Assembly: GCA_950295325.1 (NCBI GenBank)
Contig: OX485807.1
Location: forward strand, 30,043,666 to 30,107,665
DNA length: 64,000 bases
Direction: 5' to 3'
Source of the DNA: Polytrichum commune
Lineage: Eukaryota > Streptophyta > Polytrichopsida > Polytrichales > Polytrichaceae
The position numbers and the translations under genes were made by a program. Under the pieces are notes generated by a model, which ran no database searches, had not been told where the DNA came from, and was given only the letters and a program-made list of their open reading frames with translations. This document shows positions 1 to 13,700 of the stretch, piece by piece (the stretch's first letter is position 1; the number at the start of each line of letters is the position of its first letter).

Positions 1-740
1 TTGCTTGGTGATACAATACACAGAGAATTGCATCACAAGTTGGAAGAGAAACGGTTAACTTAACTTACATGTACTGGAATTCAATGCTTTGCAAATGCAT
101 TTCCATGCCTATATCTCTTGCCGTCTTCTTTTTATGTCTCGAGATTCCTATGTCTCTATAGTTGGAGCTTTTTAGGATCGAGAATAATAGGCACTCTGGA
201 ATCAGACCGGAAAACAACGTGCTATGTGCATTGAAATTCGATGCTTCGCATGTGGCAGCATATTAGTTTCTATGCCTTCCCTGCGGAGTCTTGTGTCTCT
301 CTCTTTGTGTAGACTGGGAGCCTTTGGGAGTTGCGAGTTGTAGCTATGTGTGACAATACACAGAGAATTGCATCAAGTTGGAAGAGAAAGGGTTAATTTA
401 ACTTACATGCACTGGAATTCAGTGATTTGCATATAGAGTCGTTTGTGTCGAGGGTGGGGCATCTGGGATGTAGCTCTGGTATCATCACAAAAGTAGGCAA
501 TTATACGGAAGACGAAGGGCTACGAATTGGGTGGAATTGGATGATGATGCATCAAGTGAATATGTGGCAGCATATTGATTTTGGATGTGATCGTGAACCT
601 CAGGTGTGAAGGGAGCTGCGAGTGGCTGCAGGCGACTGGATTTTGACAGTTAAGGTTGATGTCAATCTTGTCGTTGTTGGCTTGCAAATTCTGAAAAAAC
701 AAAGAACTGCATAAGAGGTGTCGTTGGAATACCTAGTCAC
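1..740. repeat. Upstream region of the RWP-RK gene with a 340-bp direct duplication
   Basis: No gene is seen here. A block beginning acaatacacagagaattgca at position 13 recurs at position 353, and the similarity continues through the gaattca stretch and a gtggcagcatatt block near 252 and 563. This looks like an imperfect tandem duplication with a period of about 340 bp. The second copy runs toward the start codon at 741, so it may be promoter or untranslated leader. Short open frames here have no recognisable product. Confidence 0.6.
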
Positions 741-3700
741 ATGACCAAGCCGGGGATGGCAGCACAGTCAGTCTCATGGTCGGGAGAGGGTCCTCTCACC
801 TTTGAGGATGTGTCCAAGTTATTCTCCCTCCCCATCGCCGAGGCTGCCCAACAGCTTAGTGAGCAGTCTAACCCAATATTTTACTTCCTTTTTTGTTTTC
901 CAACCGATCAGAATCTCATCATGTACTTAGTGTTAGGTTTTTAGGAGCCTGAGCTTTGCCACAGGCTTTAGAATTGTCTCTTTTGTGATTGTTGGATTGC
1001 CTGAATTTTATAATTCTGGAAACATGACAATTCTAGTATTTGTCATCTAGGTCCCAATGTGAAATGTGGGATTTTTTGAATTTTTTTGAATGGGGGCACT
1101 AGAAGTGGAGAAAAATTGTCGGTTCATTTAACCATGTGAACTATGGGGAGGAGTGTCCAAAACAAGTTCTCTTTTGCACTAGTGCACTCATAACAAGTTT
1201 GCACTTGAGCCATGTGGCAGGGGAATACTTCACTTTTGTCATGACTTATGGATTCCTTGTTTTTATTTTTCCTTTTGCTATATCTTCTTGGCATAGGAGA
1301 GGGATATTAATGCTAATGAGTTAAGTTTCACTAGGGGGCCCAACAATTATTCAAATAACCATTTCACATTGGGATCCTCTATCCAACATGGGAACCAAGT
1401 TTATCTGTTGCTTCCCCTGAAACTCGGTAAATGATTATGGCGTATTCATTTGGCATTTCACGTGTGACACGCCCAAGTACAGGAATCTGTACTCATCATT
1501 GGGAACTGGAAAGTGTGGTCAAGGGAACTTTGTCTTGAGGTGATGGTGTGGCACTTTGGGTGAACAGTTTCAAACTTAAGAGTTACATTGTCATCGTGAA
1601 AGCCAGGTGCTATCAGGTGTTATTAAGACTTTTGCAATTTGCACAGTGTGGTGGCTTTGAAAACAGTTAGGCCGTTGTTTCTGCTTTGGCAAAAAATTTG
1701 TAAAACATTTCCTCCATCATAACTTTGACATTGTCCGCTTTCATGAAATTTAAGTTGATGATAAGTCTGAAAAACCCCTGGTTGATTCTTGCAAAGACCT
1801 CTTCACGATCTCCCTTTCCTTCAGGCATGCAGCCAATGAGAACTTGAAACATACAAATGCTTTTCATCGACATTTAAATTCATTGGTGCATCTCAAGGTC
1901 TTGTGGGATAAGACCACAAGCGGCAGGGTTGCAAAACATCCATGCTTTTTACATGCCCTGTGCCAGTTAATTGTATCCTTTGAGTATCAGTGCAGAAGTT
2001 GTCGTACAAGCAGCAGAACTGAAAGACAAATTTGGGCTGGGGTTAGGTGTATCTGGTAGCGTTCTTCAGCACATTTGCAAGGAAAATGGCATTCCACGAT
2101 GGCCATATCGCAAGGTATTTTGCATCAACTTGCCATTTTTCTACCTGCCATACATGTGACATTAATATGGTCTATGCTGCCTTACTTTAAAAACAAAACT
2201 CTGAAAATTATTTGCATGTGCTCTTTTGTTTGCAACCTGGTGGATATCTGAAACATGTGCATTGTGGGCGAAACAGTTTATTGCAGGGAAGTCTGTAGAA
2301 GAGATCAGAGAAGAAGGTCTGAAGGAAATGGCAGCCAATGCTTCCGCCCATAAAAAAGGGCAGAAACAGCAGACAACTCAAAGCCCCACAAAACCACCAC
2401 TGGCCACTCTTAAATCCACTCCACCCTCAACCCCTTCAATGTGAGCTCTTCCCTTATGTTAGATTCTTTGGCCTTCATCTGAAGTACAGATTGTTTGTTG
2501 TTGTGATGAGGTTTTTCACATAGGCACATCCCTAGTTCTGTGTAGCAATTTGTACAAAGAGAGTTGTATGTTTATTTCTTCTTGCGCAGGAGCAGTAGAA
2601 ATTCTTCATATTCTTTGTTGGGATAGGGAGCTACAAGCTCCTTGCCTACTTTGTGACAGAGAGCATCAAGCCAATAGCTTGAGTGGTTGAGACCAATGTT
2701 GAAGTGGTATTGTCTTTTTTTGATACAATTCGGGTATCTATAATGAGGATCCACATTTTTTGATACCAGTAGGGTATTTGTATTTGACAGTATTTTGATT
2801 TTGATACTGTTCGGGTCTATATACCATGCAATAACCTTCATACCTAGGCAAAATTTCCCTGGTATCAATATGGTTTAGAATGGTATTTAACCCAAATTAT
2901 AACTCAGGTATTCAAAGATTCTCTTACCTTGAGATACCCACCAAATATCAATATTTGACTGGTACTACAATTTGGATACCCACAGGGAGGTTCATTGATA
3001 GCATTACTGATGTTGATTATTGATATCATGCATTCACCTATATATCGAACCAACCCTTGTTGGGACTCATCTCCACCTTGCAAGTGGTGTGGGTTCCATT
3101 CTCCACCGAGCCATGCTAGTGTTATTACCTGCTATGGTCCACCCAATCATGGTGGGGGTCAACGGGTTAAGTGGTCATCTTAAAAGTTGTGGGTACTGAA
3201 GGGTTCAGTGAGCCTAGTAGGGGAGGAAAATGGGTGATTAAGTTGCACCCGATTAAGGCCGTTAGAAAGAGTCCACCTCTTAATAATCGAGGCAGCAACC
3301 TGCAGGTGAAGAGACTCTATTTTATATCCTAGTGTTGGAAAACATAGGCGTTATCCCTTCTTTTTGTGATATAGTTCTCATTAATTATAATGTTGTTTCT
3401 GCAAATGGTATTTCTAACAAGATTGGGAACATCTCTGATGTAGGCTCAAGGGACCAAAACCAGCCAATGGAGTAGGGCAACCATCAACTATGAGTTCGCA
3501 CCTGCCGCAACACCTTTACAAGACTATGCATGCACATGGAAAAACTGCTGTGAATGGAAAAGCTCCAGCACAAAAACCTGGCCAGCATAGCCCACATCTA
3601 CCTATGAATGTTACTCCAGGCTCTCATGTTCGCCCCATGGGGTTGCCAGGGCAAACCCTTCAAAAACAGAAGGTTGCTGTGGCTGCACCACCTGCAGATG

Positions 3701-4056
3701 ACTTCAAAATTGGGTTTCCATCAAAAGGCCTGAGCAGGATTTCTACTCGATGGTGGGGATCTGGGGAAAAGGATTTAATCAGAAAGGAAAATGTGGTTGC
3801 AGGCAAAGAGGAGGGGTCATTATTGAGGGAGACTGAAACTGTTAGTACTGAAGCAAGCAATTCTACAACTGCCTCTAGTCTACTTGTGAGAACCAGGAAG
3901 AAGGCCGCTTTGAGGGGTCAAAATCTATTACCGCATGCAATCACACGAGGTTACAGCATTCACAGGCTTGGAGCAAAAGATGCAGCCATATTAAGATTTG
4001 TTTTTGGAGATCATCTGCCCAAGCATTGGGTTGCCTCCTTACCACCCGTCTCGTGA
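741..4056 (+). CDS. RWP-RK domain protein (putative transcription factor), 4 exons, 320 aa
   Basis: Exons inferred: 741-858, 2047-2114, 2277-2440, 3444-4056. Phases agree throughout and all introns are GT-AG. The RWP-RK domain covers about residues 18-62: LTFEDVSKLFSLPIAEAAQQ from exon 1 joins the HICKENGIPRWPYRK part of exon 2, and the splice gives exactly the spacing of the family. The usual Gly-Val-Cys in the middle is Ser-Val-Ser here. A FIAGKSVEEIREEGLKE segment follows. The long C-terminal region is Ser/Pro/Lys-rich and holds a conserved-looking DDFKIGFPSKG block with Trp-Trp (about residues 202-221) and a basic RTRKKAALRG stretch. Known RWP-RK proteins bind DNA in the nucleus and act in nitrogen response (NLP) or reproductive cell fate (RKD). 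No PB1 or NLP N-terminal region is present, so it is neither a full NLP nor clearly an RKD. An upstream non-coding exon is possible. Confidence 0.85.
1052..1374. mobile_element. Small inverted-repeat element in RWP-RK intron 1
   Basis: A perfect 15-bp inverted repeat, tcccaatgtgaaatg at 1052-1066 and its complement at 1360-1374, brackets about 320 bp inside the first intron. The size and termini suggest a MITE, but I could not fix a target-site duplication and no other copy is seen in the window. A chance or structural inverted repeat is the alternative. Confidence 0.4.
2690..2990. repeat. Degenerate GATAC/GGTAT-rich repeat in RWP-RK intron 3
   Basis: The third intron has many loosely spaced copies of the words gatac, ggtat and gggtat on both strands. 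This resembles a decayed minisatellite or MITE cluster. The rest of the 2441-3443 intron shows nothing recognisable. Confidence 0.35.
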
Positions 4057-7000
4057 ATCGATCTCTCAATACTTCAATACCTTGTTGAAACGATTTCTGT
4101 CAATACTTAGTCAAAGGCTAAAGGCTAGACATGTCCACTTATGGAGTTGGTCCATGGTTGTGATGAGGTTGGTTGTGGAGTTGTACAGTAGAGTAGGATC
4201 CATACAATCAGTAGAATAGGCAATTGTGAAAATTGGGTTCAGGCACATTCTTTTCAGCAATTTTTATGAAGTGCAACTGCAGACAATGCCCTTTGGGTTT
4301 TTGTGTCTCTGGTGTTATCACAATTACTGTCTAAAGTTGTCGGTGCTGTTTGCATCATTTGGGACCTCCTGGCTAAAATTTTAATTTTCCCATGTGCTAC
4401 CCAGTGTCCAGGGAGATTTTTTAGCATAACCTGTCAAGATCCTAGTGTTTCCAAGTCCAACCGGTTATATGTTCTGATCTTTCGGTTATTCTTTATTAAT
4501 TTGAGGTATATCCTGCAGATTTCTCTAAAATGATTGGTTTATTTCTTGAAGTCTTGAACTTTAACTGGCTATGAATGTAGCTGTAGGAGCTTTTTGCAGG
4601 GAAAATGATTCAAATCTATTTCGTGGATTTTTGAGATTATGACTCATTGGATTTTATTCATTTATTTAGTTATTTTAGTTTTAATTTCTTAGCACACAAC
4701 ACCTTGACTTTGGTGCTTGTGAGATGACCTCCAAGGTAAGGTACGTGTGCTTTAAGGCGACACTTCTGCCAACTTTTGACCTTTCAGAGGGGTTACAGAG
4801 CTTGATAAAAAATTCAAAAAATTCTCACAGAACTCCTCTTGCTTAAAGCCATGATTTTATTTTATTTTTAAATGATTTTTGTCTTTCTTACTGACATGTA
4901 TGATTTCTAACTTATTTTGACAATGATATCCAATCAATACACTTTGCAAATACTCAAAGCCCTCGTGTGAATACTTGCAAATTAGTTCACTCTGCTTTTT
5001 GGATATTTATGATAACTCTTACATTCAAGACATACCAAAATATTCACACATGCTTCCCCAAACAAATCACCTTATCCAATTTACTTGGCTCCTAAAAGAA
5101 CATTGCTAAAATTTCATGAATCTCTTGGAAGAAGCATGTTTAACCATCCACCAAACTCAATTTATGAGACTTGGTTCTACAAGTTGATCGCTTGACTTTG
5201 AAGCTATGCAAAAATTCTACACAATGAAAATTGTTGGTGGAATGCTTCAACCACCAACCTCTTATAAGTGTTGTCAAGGGCAATTGTCATCTTATAAATT
5301 CATTACATATGACTATAAGCCATTTGATTCTTCATCAATGAGGATTCAATCACCTAAAATATGATGAATGTCACAGGGCATAGCCTAAATTCCAAATATC
5401 ATGCACATTCACTAAGAAAGGGACATGAGAGGTGGAAAATCAAGAATGGCACTGTTAATTGGAATCAAAACTCCCCCCCCCCCCCCCCCCCCCCCGCCCC
5501 CCAAACCAATACCATCTCCTCCAAAGATGCCCTCCCTCCTCCAAGAGCATTGCCTCCATTAGAACCCCTTCCAAAGGGACCAAACTCGCTCATATGAATG
5601 CCTTCAACACTTTATATGAGAGTGAGAATGTTCAACAATAAAACTATCAACCATGACATCTACATCAAAAATTATTTGACATTTGCCATGATGAAGATAT
5701 GTTGTTGCTCTTGGATATTGATGTGCACAATGAAATAGACAAAACTTACATGCATTGTATCCTATTTACATATTTTAGTTCAAGAAATATAAAAAAAAAT
5801 TTGTTTTAAGAAAGAACAAGGATTAAGAACAATGAATTTACTTATTGTGATTATGGAAATATAAGTTATGAGTCCACTACCCTTAGCAACAAAAGTAGTA
5901 AATGCATTAAATGTCTATTTATAGATCGTCAATGGTATAGCAAATAAATCAAGAGCTTGGCTTTTGCTTTGCACAATCATGTTTGGAGTGTCACCCAATC
6001 CTTTCTCCCTTTCCTAAGTTTGTCCCATCCTCCCTTCATACTTGACATGAGAACATATAATTCCGGTAGCAAACTCATTAAATATTCCCCCCATAACACA
6101 TAATATATGCTCATCCATGTGCATACAACCCCACAAGAGAAAGATGACTACCAATAATAGGTTGGCATGAATGAGAGACACTTCACTCTTGACTTAATCT
6201 TTACCAAAGCTACAAACTCGGAAAAACCTCTGGTGGACTTTCAAAGCATGATTGAGGTTCGAAGCCTACTGCCTCATGTTGTAGGTGGTCTTTTGTTTTT
6301 TTATTGGGGGGGGGGGGGGGGAGGAGGAGGGAGATTGCCACTTTGAGGTTGTGTAGGATGCTTAGTGGTGCCCTCATTTGTTAGACATGAAGGTCCAAGT
6401 TCAAATCCAAGTAGATCTTGAAAATTCTCAGTGTGTGTTAGAGATTTGTTATCCCTGTAATGAGACTATTGACGGGGCATGTCAACCACCTTTGCAACTT
6501 TCATGTTTTGTTGGCATTTTATAGTGTGGGTGTAGGTGTTATGTTGAACAAGGGAGGATAGAAATTGGTGGCACTCTAGGTGTCACTTGTTTAAGAATAG
6601 AAGGGTGAAGTATTTGAGGGTGATGAGGTGTATTTGTTTCATGCACATATGTATATCATTTAGGGGGATATGAAGGGTATCTATAGAGTTGGTGTGGATG
6701 TTGCCCCCAAATTAGGCACCAAAGATGCTCAGTTGGAAGCCAACCTTCGTCCTCAAGGGTTTCAATCCAGGTTTGGTATTTGTATTGTTTGGCTTGTATA
6801 AAGTCTATATAGTTTCTATTATGACATAAATTAAATTCAATGAGCATGATTGCATAGGTGATTTTGGGTGTTGGCACATTATTTGAGGTGGGGTAATATC
6901 CAGCTAATGCACGTAACCTAAACATAAGAGAGGGTCCCCCTTGCCCTTGTGTTGCCCATGTATTGGGCGTATTTGAATTTCATGGTTTGTGTCATTTGTG

Positions 7001-8689
7001 TGTTGGTGCATTTCGGGGTGGTCCAAAAGTGGTTGGAGAGGACTTTGCTTATGTGGGAAATGTTGTTCCATTTGGCAATGTATAATGGGTTATTGAAGGT
7101 AATATGTGTGGTGATTTTTTTTCTTGTATTGGTCATGCATGTATGATTTTTGGTACCGTACGTATGGGTTTGTTGGTGGGGTGTTGGGTAGGATTGATTC
7201 TAGAGTACCATAATGGGGTTGTCTAGGCTAGACGGGCATTCCATGCACAACTTGCTGCAACAATGACATTGATGCCGTCGTTTATAAGAATCACTATATA
7301 TTTATCCCCGGCCCTTAGTTGAATTATTCTCCTATGAAAGGGTAAATGGTAGGTGGAGCTTACTAGCTTGTTTACAAACTTAACCCCTAATATCCTATGC
7401 GATCATAATTTGGTCATGAGCAGTTTGCTATGACCCCTTGGACATTGGTTCGGATGGTTTCTTGATTGGATCAACTGCTCTTGCTCATGTTCAAGCCTGC
7501 CATGTTATGCCACGCAAATAATTTTGATTCAACAAAGTTAGTTATTTTTGGATTAATTCAAATGCGGGAGTGCTCTCAACGGGTTTACAATGAAACTAAA
7601 TCCACGAACTGAAACTCGACATTTGTCACCTCCGGAATTCACGGGCAACATATCCTAAACATGTTTTTTTTGTCGATCCCTATGTGCAAATGATTCCCAA
7701 TTGATATGAAAATTTGCATGACACTCAAACACAACATATCCTAAACATCTACGGTCAGAATTTTTACTTGGACATGTATTGGTGGGTCAAAATTCATGTG
7801 GAAGGTGTGCAGTTGCGGCATCGCTGCCTCAAATTACAAAGCTTCCCCAAAAAATCACCAAATTACAGTTGCAAGATTTGTGAGCTTATTTGAGTAGGTA
7901 TGTTGCCTCTCTTTTGAGTAAAGGTAACATTTTGTCATTTGGAGATGATTCAAGTGAAGATTCGATCAAAAACCCAACCCTGATGTAGTTTCTAAATTGT
8001 TGCCCCTCGAGACCACTATTAACACCCCCTGTTATAATCTCCTACATAACAAAACTTCAACATTTAAAATCTAAACTGTGAGTAACGATCTCTAACATGC
8101 AAACATCTATACGGTTGGACTTGTCAAGAAAACTTTAAATCTTCAGCTACGGTCGTTGAAATTGAGGTCACATTTTATGGGCAAATTTGAGAGAAATTAA
8201 TTGGGCGTGGAAGGGTAGGGGTTAAGGCATAGGCGGGGTCTAGACCTCTATCGAAACCAAGCACTATTACCAATGTGAAGTGGGTTTGGTCACCTGGTTC
8301 ATTGTTGCTAAAGGATCCCCAAATCTAGGCAGAACAACAGATTTTGAGAGTCCATGCATCAATCGATCGCCAATGCAGGGCATGAACGTAATAACATTAA
8401 TGACCCACATTAACGAGCGATCCATGGGTGGGGTGATAAGTAAGTACCCGACTGGTAACTTGTAAGAAGTGGATGAGATTTTGACCTGTTGTTTGCTTTG
8501 CATGACACTTTATTTAGAAGCATTGGCGCAGCATATATTGACTTCATTTAAGGGATGTATGATAACCGTGGCAGTAGCAAGAAATCCCCGACGCATTGCA
8601 CTTGATCTTCAAGCAGGCTTGATACCAGGACAATGTTGGATCTTTCGCTTGCGTAAGTTGAGGTTAAGGTAAACTCATCTAACTTCGGG
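4057..8689. other. Gene-poor AT-rich region, 3' flank of RWP-RK then decayed repeats
   Basis: The first few hundred bases are probably the 3' untranslated region of the RWP-RK gene. Beyond that I see no gene. There is a 23-base poly-C tract at 5473-5495 and a poly-G tract at 6306-6321 followed by gaggagg. The proline-rich open frame over 5361-5597 is only the translation of the C tract. The stretch 7200-7530 resembles, at low identity, sequence near 12130-12230 and 46430-46500, so it is a dispersed old repeat. No reverse transcriptase, integrase or transposase motif is seen. Confidence 0.5.
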
Positions 8690-9800
8690 CCCGGTTCACA
8701 TGGGCTCCCAAATCCCCAAGTCCCCACTCATGTTAGCAAGTCCAACGTGGAGGCAAAGTCCCCAACTTTCGAGCCTCAAGAAGCCATCGAAATATGGTTA
8801 ATCAATACTAAAAGTTGGATCTTGATTATTTTATGTCAAAACATTCGCAGGACTTGTGTTGAGAGCCAGGTCTAGCTTCTAGTTTCACCCTACCCTCAAC
8901 ATGAGTCCCAAGCCTCACTTTTCAAAAGGTGTTGCCATGTAGGCATCCATGTCATACTTGAGACTTAGGGCTTGGGACTTTGTGTGAAGTGGTCAGCCCG
9001 AACTTCCATACTCTCAACGGCTCAGATTGCACGGATTGACCTCCACTAACTTGGGACCTGTGTGAACCAACCCTTTAACCTAAGATTAGAACATTGGTGG
9101 CCCACTTTTGTTGTCAAGCCAACTGAGCCAAGCCAACTTTTGAGCCTCAAGAAGCCATCGAAATATGGTTGATCGTCACTAAAAGTTGGATCTTGATTAT
9201 TTTATGCAAAACATACACGGCACTCGTGTTGAGGGTCGGGTCTAGCTTCTTGCTCCACCCTACTCTCAACATGAGTCCAAAAGGTGTTGCCATGTAGACA
9301 TCCATGTCGTACTCGAGACTTAGGGTTTGGGACTCTGTGTGAAGTGATATGCCCAAACTTGCATGCTCTCAACGGCTGAGATTGCACGGATTGACCTCCA
9401 ATGACTTGGGACCTATGTGAACCAACCCTTAAACCTAAGATTAGAACATTAGTGGCCCGCTTTTGCTATCAAGCCAACTAAGCCAAGCCAACTTTCGAGC
9501 CTCAAAAAGCCATCAAAATATGGTTCATCATCACTGAAAGTTGGATCTTGATTATTTTATGCAAAAACATTCGCGGCACTCGTGTTGAGAGTCAGGTGTA
9601 GCTTCTAGACCCACCCTACTCTCAACACGAGTCCCAAGCCTCACCTCCAAAAGGCGCTGCCATGTAGACATCCATGTCATACTTGAGACTTAGGGTTTGG
9701 GACTCTGTGTGAAGTGGTTAGCCCGAACTTCCGTGCTCTCAACGGCTGAGATTGCACGGATTGACCTCCAGTGACTCGGGACCTGTGTGAACCAGCCCTC
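8690..9800. mobile_element. Non-autonomous TIR element containing a three-unit tandem array
   Basis: The left end reads gggcccggttcacatggg at about 8690. The right end, near 9780-9798, is an imperfect inverted match (gggacctgtgtgaaccagcc). Inside are three tandem units of about 355-370 bp starting at aactttcgagcc or its variants at 8764, 9135 and 9490. Each unit repeats the right-terminal motif (gtgtgaaccaaccc near 9070 and 9425). The GGGC start and TTCACA core resemble the family A termini, which suggests a related PIF/Harbinger-like MITE. A clean 3-bp target duplication could not be shown. An agccaagcc microsatellite follows at 9840-9867. Confidence 0.6.
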
Positions 9801-10207
9801 AACTTAAGATTAGAACATTAGTGGCCCGCTTTGGCTGTCAAGCCAAGCCAAGCCAAGCCAAGCCTAGCCTGCTGGAAGCAAGTACCATGAGAAACGGAAT
9901 CACAATGCATTGTGTGTGCAACATGAATGCCAATGTTCTGAATCTAAGCTTCGGAGCTAGCGGCTGTAAGGAGGACGTACTTGCTTATTTACTTCACTTA
10001 CTTACACTGCGGTTGACAACTTTCTAACGTGTATGACGATCACACATGCGAACTTAATTTAATGGCATGGGATGCCCACTCCAAGCTCAAAGCTAATTAG
10101 TGTCAGTGTGGAGAAGTGGAGACCAGTGGACAGTCATGCCTATCCTCGCTCCAAAGTACGTGGGTCTTAAATGGTTACCTTTCCCCCAACTAGCCCGCGT
10201 CTCCTAA
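9801..10207. other. Intergenic sequence with the left part of a family D repeat
   Basis: No gene is seen. The segment cttaaatggttac...actagccc near 10166-10200 matches the start of family D copies at about 44490 and 50970. The family A element at 10208 is inserted into it, and family D sequence resumes at about 10740. Confidence 0.5.
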
Positions 10208-10710
10208 GGGCCCCTTCACACACGAGGCTGAGAGCCCGTGACCATTACACTTCACGCACTCTCGTTGGTGGAAAAGGTGGAGCCGGTCCAAGTTTGCTTC
10301 ACACTACGCTCGAGGGACCAACGGAGCATGTGAATGCAAGATGGATGTAAAGTCTACATAGATTCCTACGTGGCATCCAATGGATCATGTTTCATGGTCA
10401 CTTGGACTACTTTCAAAAACCACCTCTTGGAGGTAGGCTTAACACAAAACCGGGACACCATGGCACTCCAAACGCTCACAACCGTTGATTTATTCTACTT
10501 TATCATGCGTGAGGACCCGCATGAATAGAAATTCATTGAAATAGGATTTGGTTGAGGGCCCGGTCGTATATAACTTCACACTATCTACACTTGAGGGTTT
10601 GTGACCACACTACATGATTTTGGAGGTGTCTTGGGTTGGCCTTTGGACACTTTCTTGTGGGCTCTCATAGTTTCGTGGTCACGGCTCTTGGCTCGTGTGT
10701 GAAGTGGCCC
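10208..10710 (+). mobile_element. Family A PIF/Harbinger-like MITE, copy 1 (503 bp)
   Basis: Terminal inverted repeats are gggccccttcacacacgag at the left and the complement ctcgtgtgtgaagtggccc at the right, with a further gagagcccgtgacc / ggtcacggctcttgg inner extension. The flanks are TAA at 10205-10207 and TAA at 10711-10713, a perfect 3-bp target duplication. TIRs starting GGGCC with TWA targets are typical of PIF/Harbinger (Tourist-like) elements. No transposase is encoded, so it needs an autonomous relative elsewhere. It interrupts an older family D repeat. Confidence 0.88.
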
Positions 10711-13700
10711 TAAGATGCAACATACACATGATTACCTAGTACAAGGTGGTTAGCAAATCTGAATTGGGGCCATAGCCACTTTCCTCATAATTTTCCAAGC
10801 TCGTATGAATATCTTGCTCATTATCAAATTGAAGGTGCTTGTGCTCATCGTATGGTCATAGAGCCCCCCCCCCCCTCTATTCTAGGTTCAAAAGTTCATG
10901 TTGACTATTGAACCTAGAACAATTATCATATTTTGAGCGTGTAGTTTGACAATCTCTTTTAATTACATGTCTTTTTGGTATTTTTTTGGAGCCTCGCACA
11001 ACCATGTCATTCCACTCAAATATGGGTGTTTGATGAAGACCATTTACCGAATTAGGCACGTCTACCTTACTTGTCCAAGTTGCATGGAAGGTTGCCCAAG
11101 GGCCAAGTTGTTGTTTAATATACAGTATGTGGCCATACCATGGGCACTTCCAACTCCACAACCATGTTTGATAGGTGAGTTGAATTGGGAATCTTGTGGT
11201 TTGGTTAGCAATTGTAGATCACACATATTCTCATTTCAAGTTCAAATTTGGAGTTGAGATGCAAAAGTTGTAGGGGGTCAGTGGAAGTTTTTAAAATATT
11301 TATTTTCTCTTTGAGCGATCACATGACACATAGGCCCTCTCAAATGTGTTGATGATTTGAACCTAAAACAATATCTACATTATGAGCACATGGTCCAGTC
11401 TCAACGTAACTCATATTTGTTTGGTGTCCATTGTTAACCACAAGCATTGTCATATACCACTCCAATGTCGGTGTCCAATTATGACTGCATGAGGCCCACG
11501 GACCTTAGTGCCATCACCGTGTGACATCGATTTCTTTCAATTTGCGGCGGGGTCATTTGTACCTATTTGAGCTTCTCTTTGAGAGTGACAAGGCATTCGT
11601 GCCTTCATTGAGAACTATGTAGCCTTATGCAGTCACCTCTATTTAAGTGGTACATGGCAAGCCTTGTGGTCAACGTAGTAACCAAAATAACACATATTGC
11701 ATTGAGATTGAACTATGCGCTTACAAATGAGGGCACCGTTCTAGAGAACGATGAATCTTCACTTTGACCTCTTGAATCTTATAAAATTTGCATTTCAACT
11801 TTCATTGTGACACTTGAAACGACAATCTTTCATGATTCATAATTGCTAACTAGATGAGAAATTTCCAACCCCATCCAATAGGTGGAAGTGTATGTGGAGT
11901 TGAAAGCGTCCATTATAAGCCTACATACCTTAGCTTGAAATTACAAGGCACCACGTGACCATATGTATTCTTTAAACAATTAAATCCATCGATAGGTGTT
12001 GAAACAATTTTGGGATACTTATTCAATATGGCATAACATTGCTTAGCCTCACACTCCCTCGCCATTCAAAACAAAAGAGATGCCATGTCCCATGGGAACC
12101 TTAGTTCGAGAATAAGACTTAGGCCGTCATTTTTGAAGAATCACAACATGTTTATTCCAAGGTTTATTCTCAACCCTTGGCCATATTATTCTCTTGTCTA
12201 GGGTGAAGAAGCATGAAGCTTAACAATGTTGTGGGGTTGATTAAACGAGAGCGAGAGTGAGAGAGATTTCACGTAACCTATTGCTGGCATATGACACTCA
12301 TCTACCATGAGAGGTTCAAGGAGCTCCTAGATAGGGGGGCATTCAAATACGTGTTTATACTTTACACCTACGTATACGTGTTTTTAGCCATGATGTTAAC
12401 TTAATTTAGACATTCAGTCTATTAAACTCTTTTGATTCAATCTAGGCATGAACTCTACATATCATGTATGAACTAACGTGAGTGTCATAAGGGGTAATAT
12501 TTGAGAATTTAGCATACACAATATACATAAAGGAGAGGTATTTTCTCTCTCTAGCATGTACATCTAAAAAGGGCATTAAGAGTTTTGAAGTACGTGTAGA
12601 TTTACAAAAAGGGGCCATAAGGTTTAGAGAGAAAGTTGACAATAGATGTGCTAGTTTCATCCAATTTACATTTTCGTTCATTGTTGTCATATGGTAATAA
12701 TTCCCGATGACTTGTATATGTAATAAAGACCTACTTATTTCACGATTTCATATTTTGTGTATGTAGTAAAGGCATGTGACACATTAAATTGAAAAACTTA
12801 GTATAAATACATGAATCCATTTTTAGCCTATCCTCAGTACGTATACATTCGTTTTTCTCTATAAAGAGTCCACCCCCTGGGACGGGGATTGTGTGATCTT
12901 ATCATATGTTATCTAGAACTAGATGGATATAGAATCCATTGACTAGATAACCGACAAAAGGAGATCGGATGACTCCTCACTCCTGCAGCTCGTTATCCAC
13001 CTATAACCGCTCGCGTTCGTTATCAGTCATGACTGACCAACTCATAGATACAACATGAGAATTATAGATGATTCCCTGCATCCATGGATGATTAATTACA
13101 ATGAGTTAGAATAACTATACTAAATATTTGATTTGGTGTCATGTGGTATTTTATGTCACTATGGTAACTTTTTTGATGACACTTCTTATGAATAAGTTAA
13201 GAAGTATTGTCATCCCAACTTACTTTTACTCCATCCAAAAGTCAATTGTTGAAACAAAGGTTTGGTACCGTAGCTCTCTAGCAGCTTGGGCACCTTTATG
13301 CCTAATAATTAATTAAAGTGCAAAAGTAAGTTAGGCAACCCATAAAATAATATTCTAAAATCGGGAAATCTCAAAAAGTAATTTAAAAAAAATTTAGGCA
13401 TTCATCCCTGTTTGCTTGTCTCATTCCCATTTTCATGGTAGTGTGTCAGCATGACTTGTAAAGCAAATTCATGCTTGTATTGTTTTTAGGCCATGAGTGA
13501 GATTGATGTTGTGTGAAGACATTGTTGAAGTTGTTTGATGCTACCTTGTTGGATTCCAGTGAATGCCACTTGCATTGTTATGATTTTAGACACTCTTTCA
13601 ATGTTATCTCTTTTTTTTTTGGGGGGGGGGACACTCAACAAAACTAATTTCCCAAAAATTTAGGCACCTTTCAAATTAATTCTTTTTGGCCCAAGTTGCT

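Noticed and set aside
1971-2046. Longer RWP-RK exon 2 starting near 1999
   Set aside because: The frame is open, but the phase does not match exon 1 and it would put about 17 extra residues inside the RWP-RK domain.
5361-5641. Proline-rich open frames
   Set aside because: They are translations of the poly-C tract and have no intron-exon or homology support.
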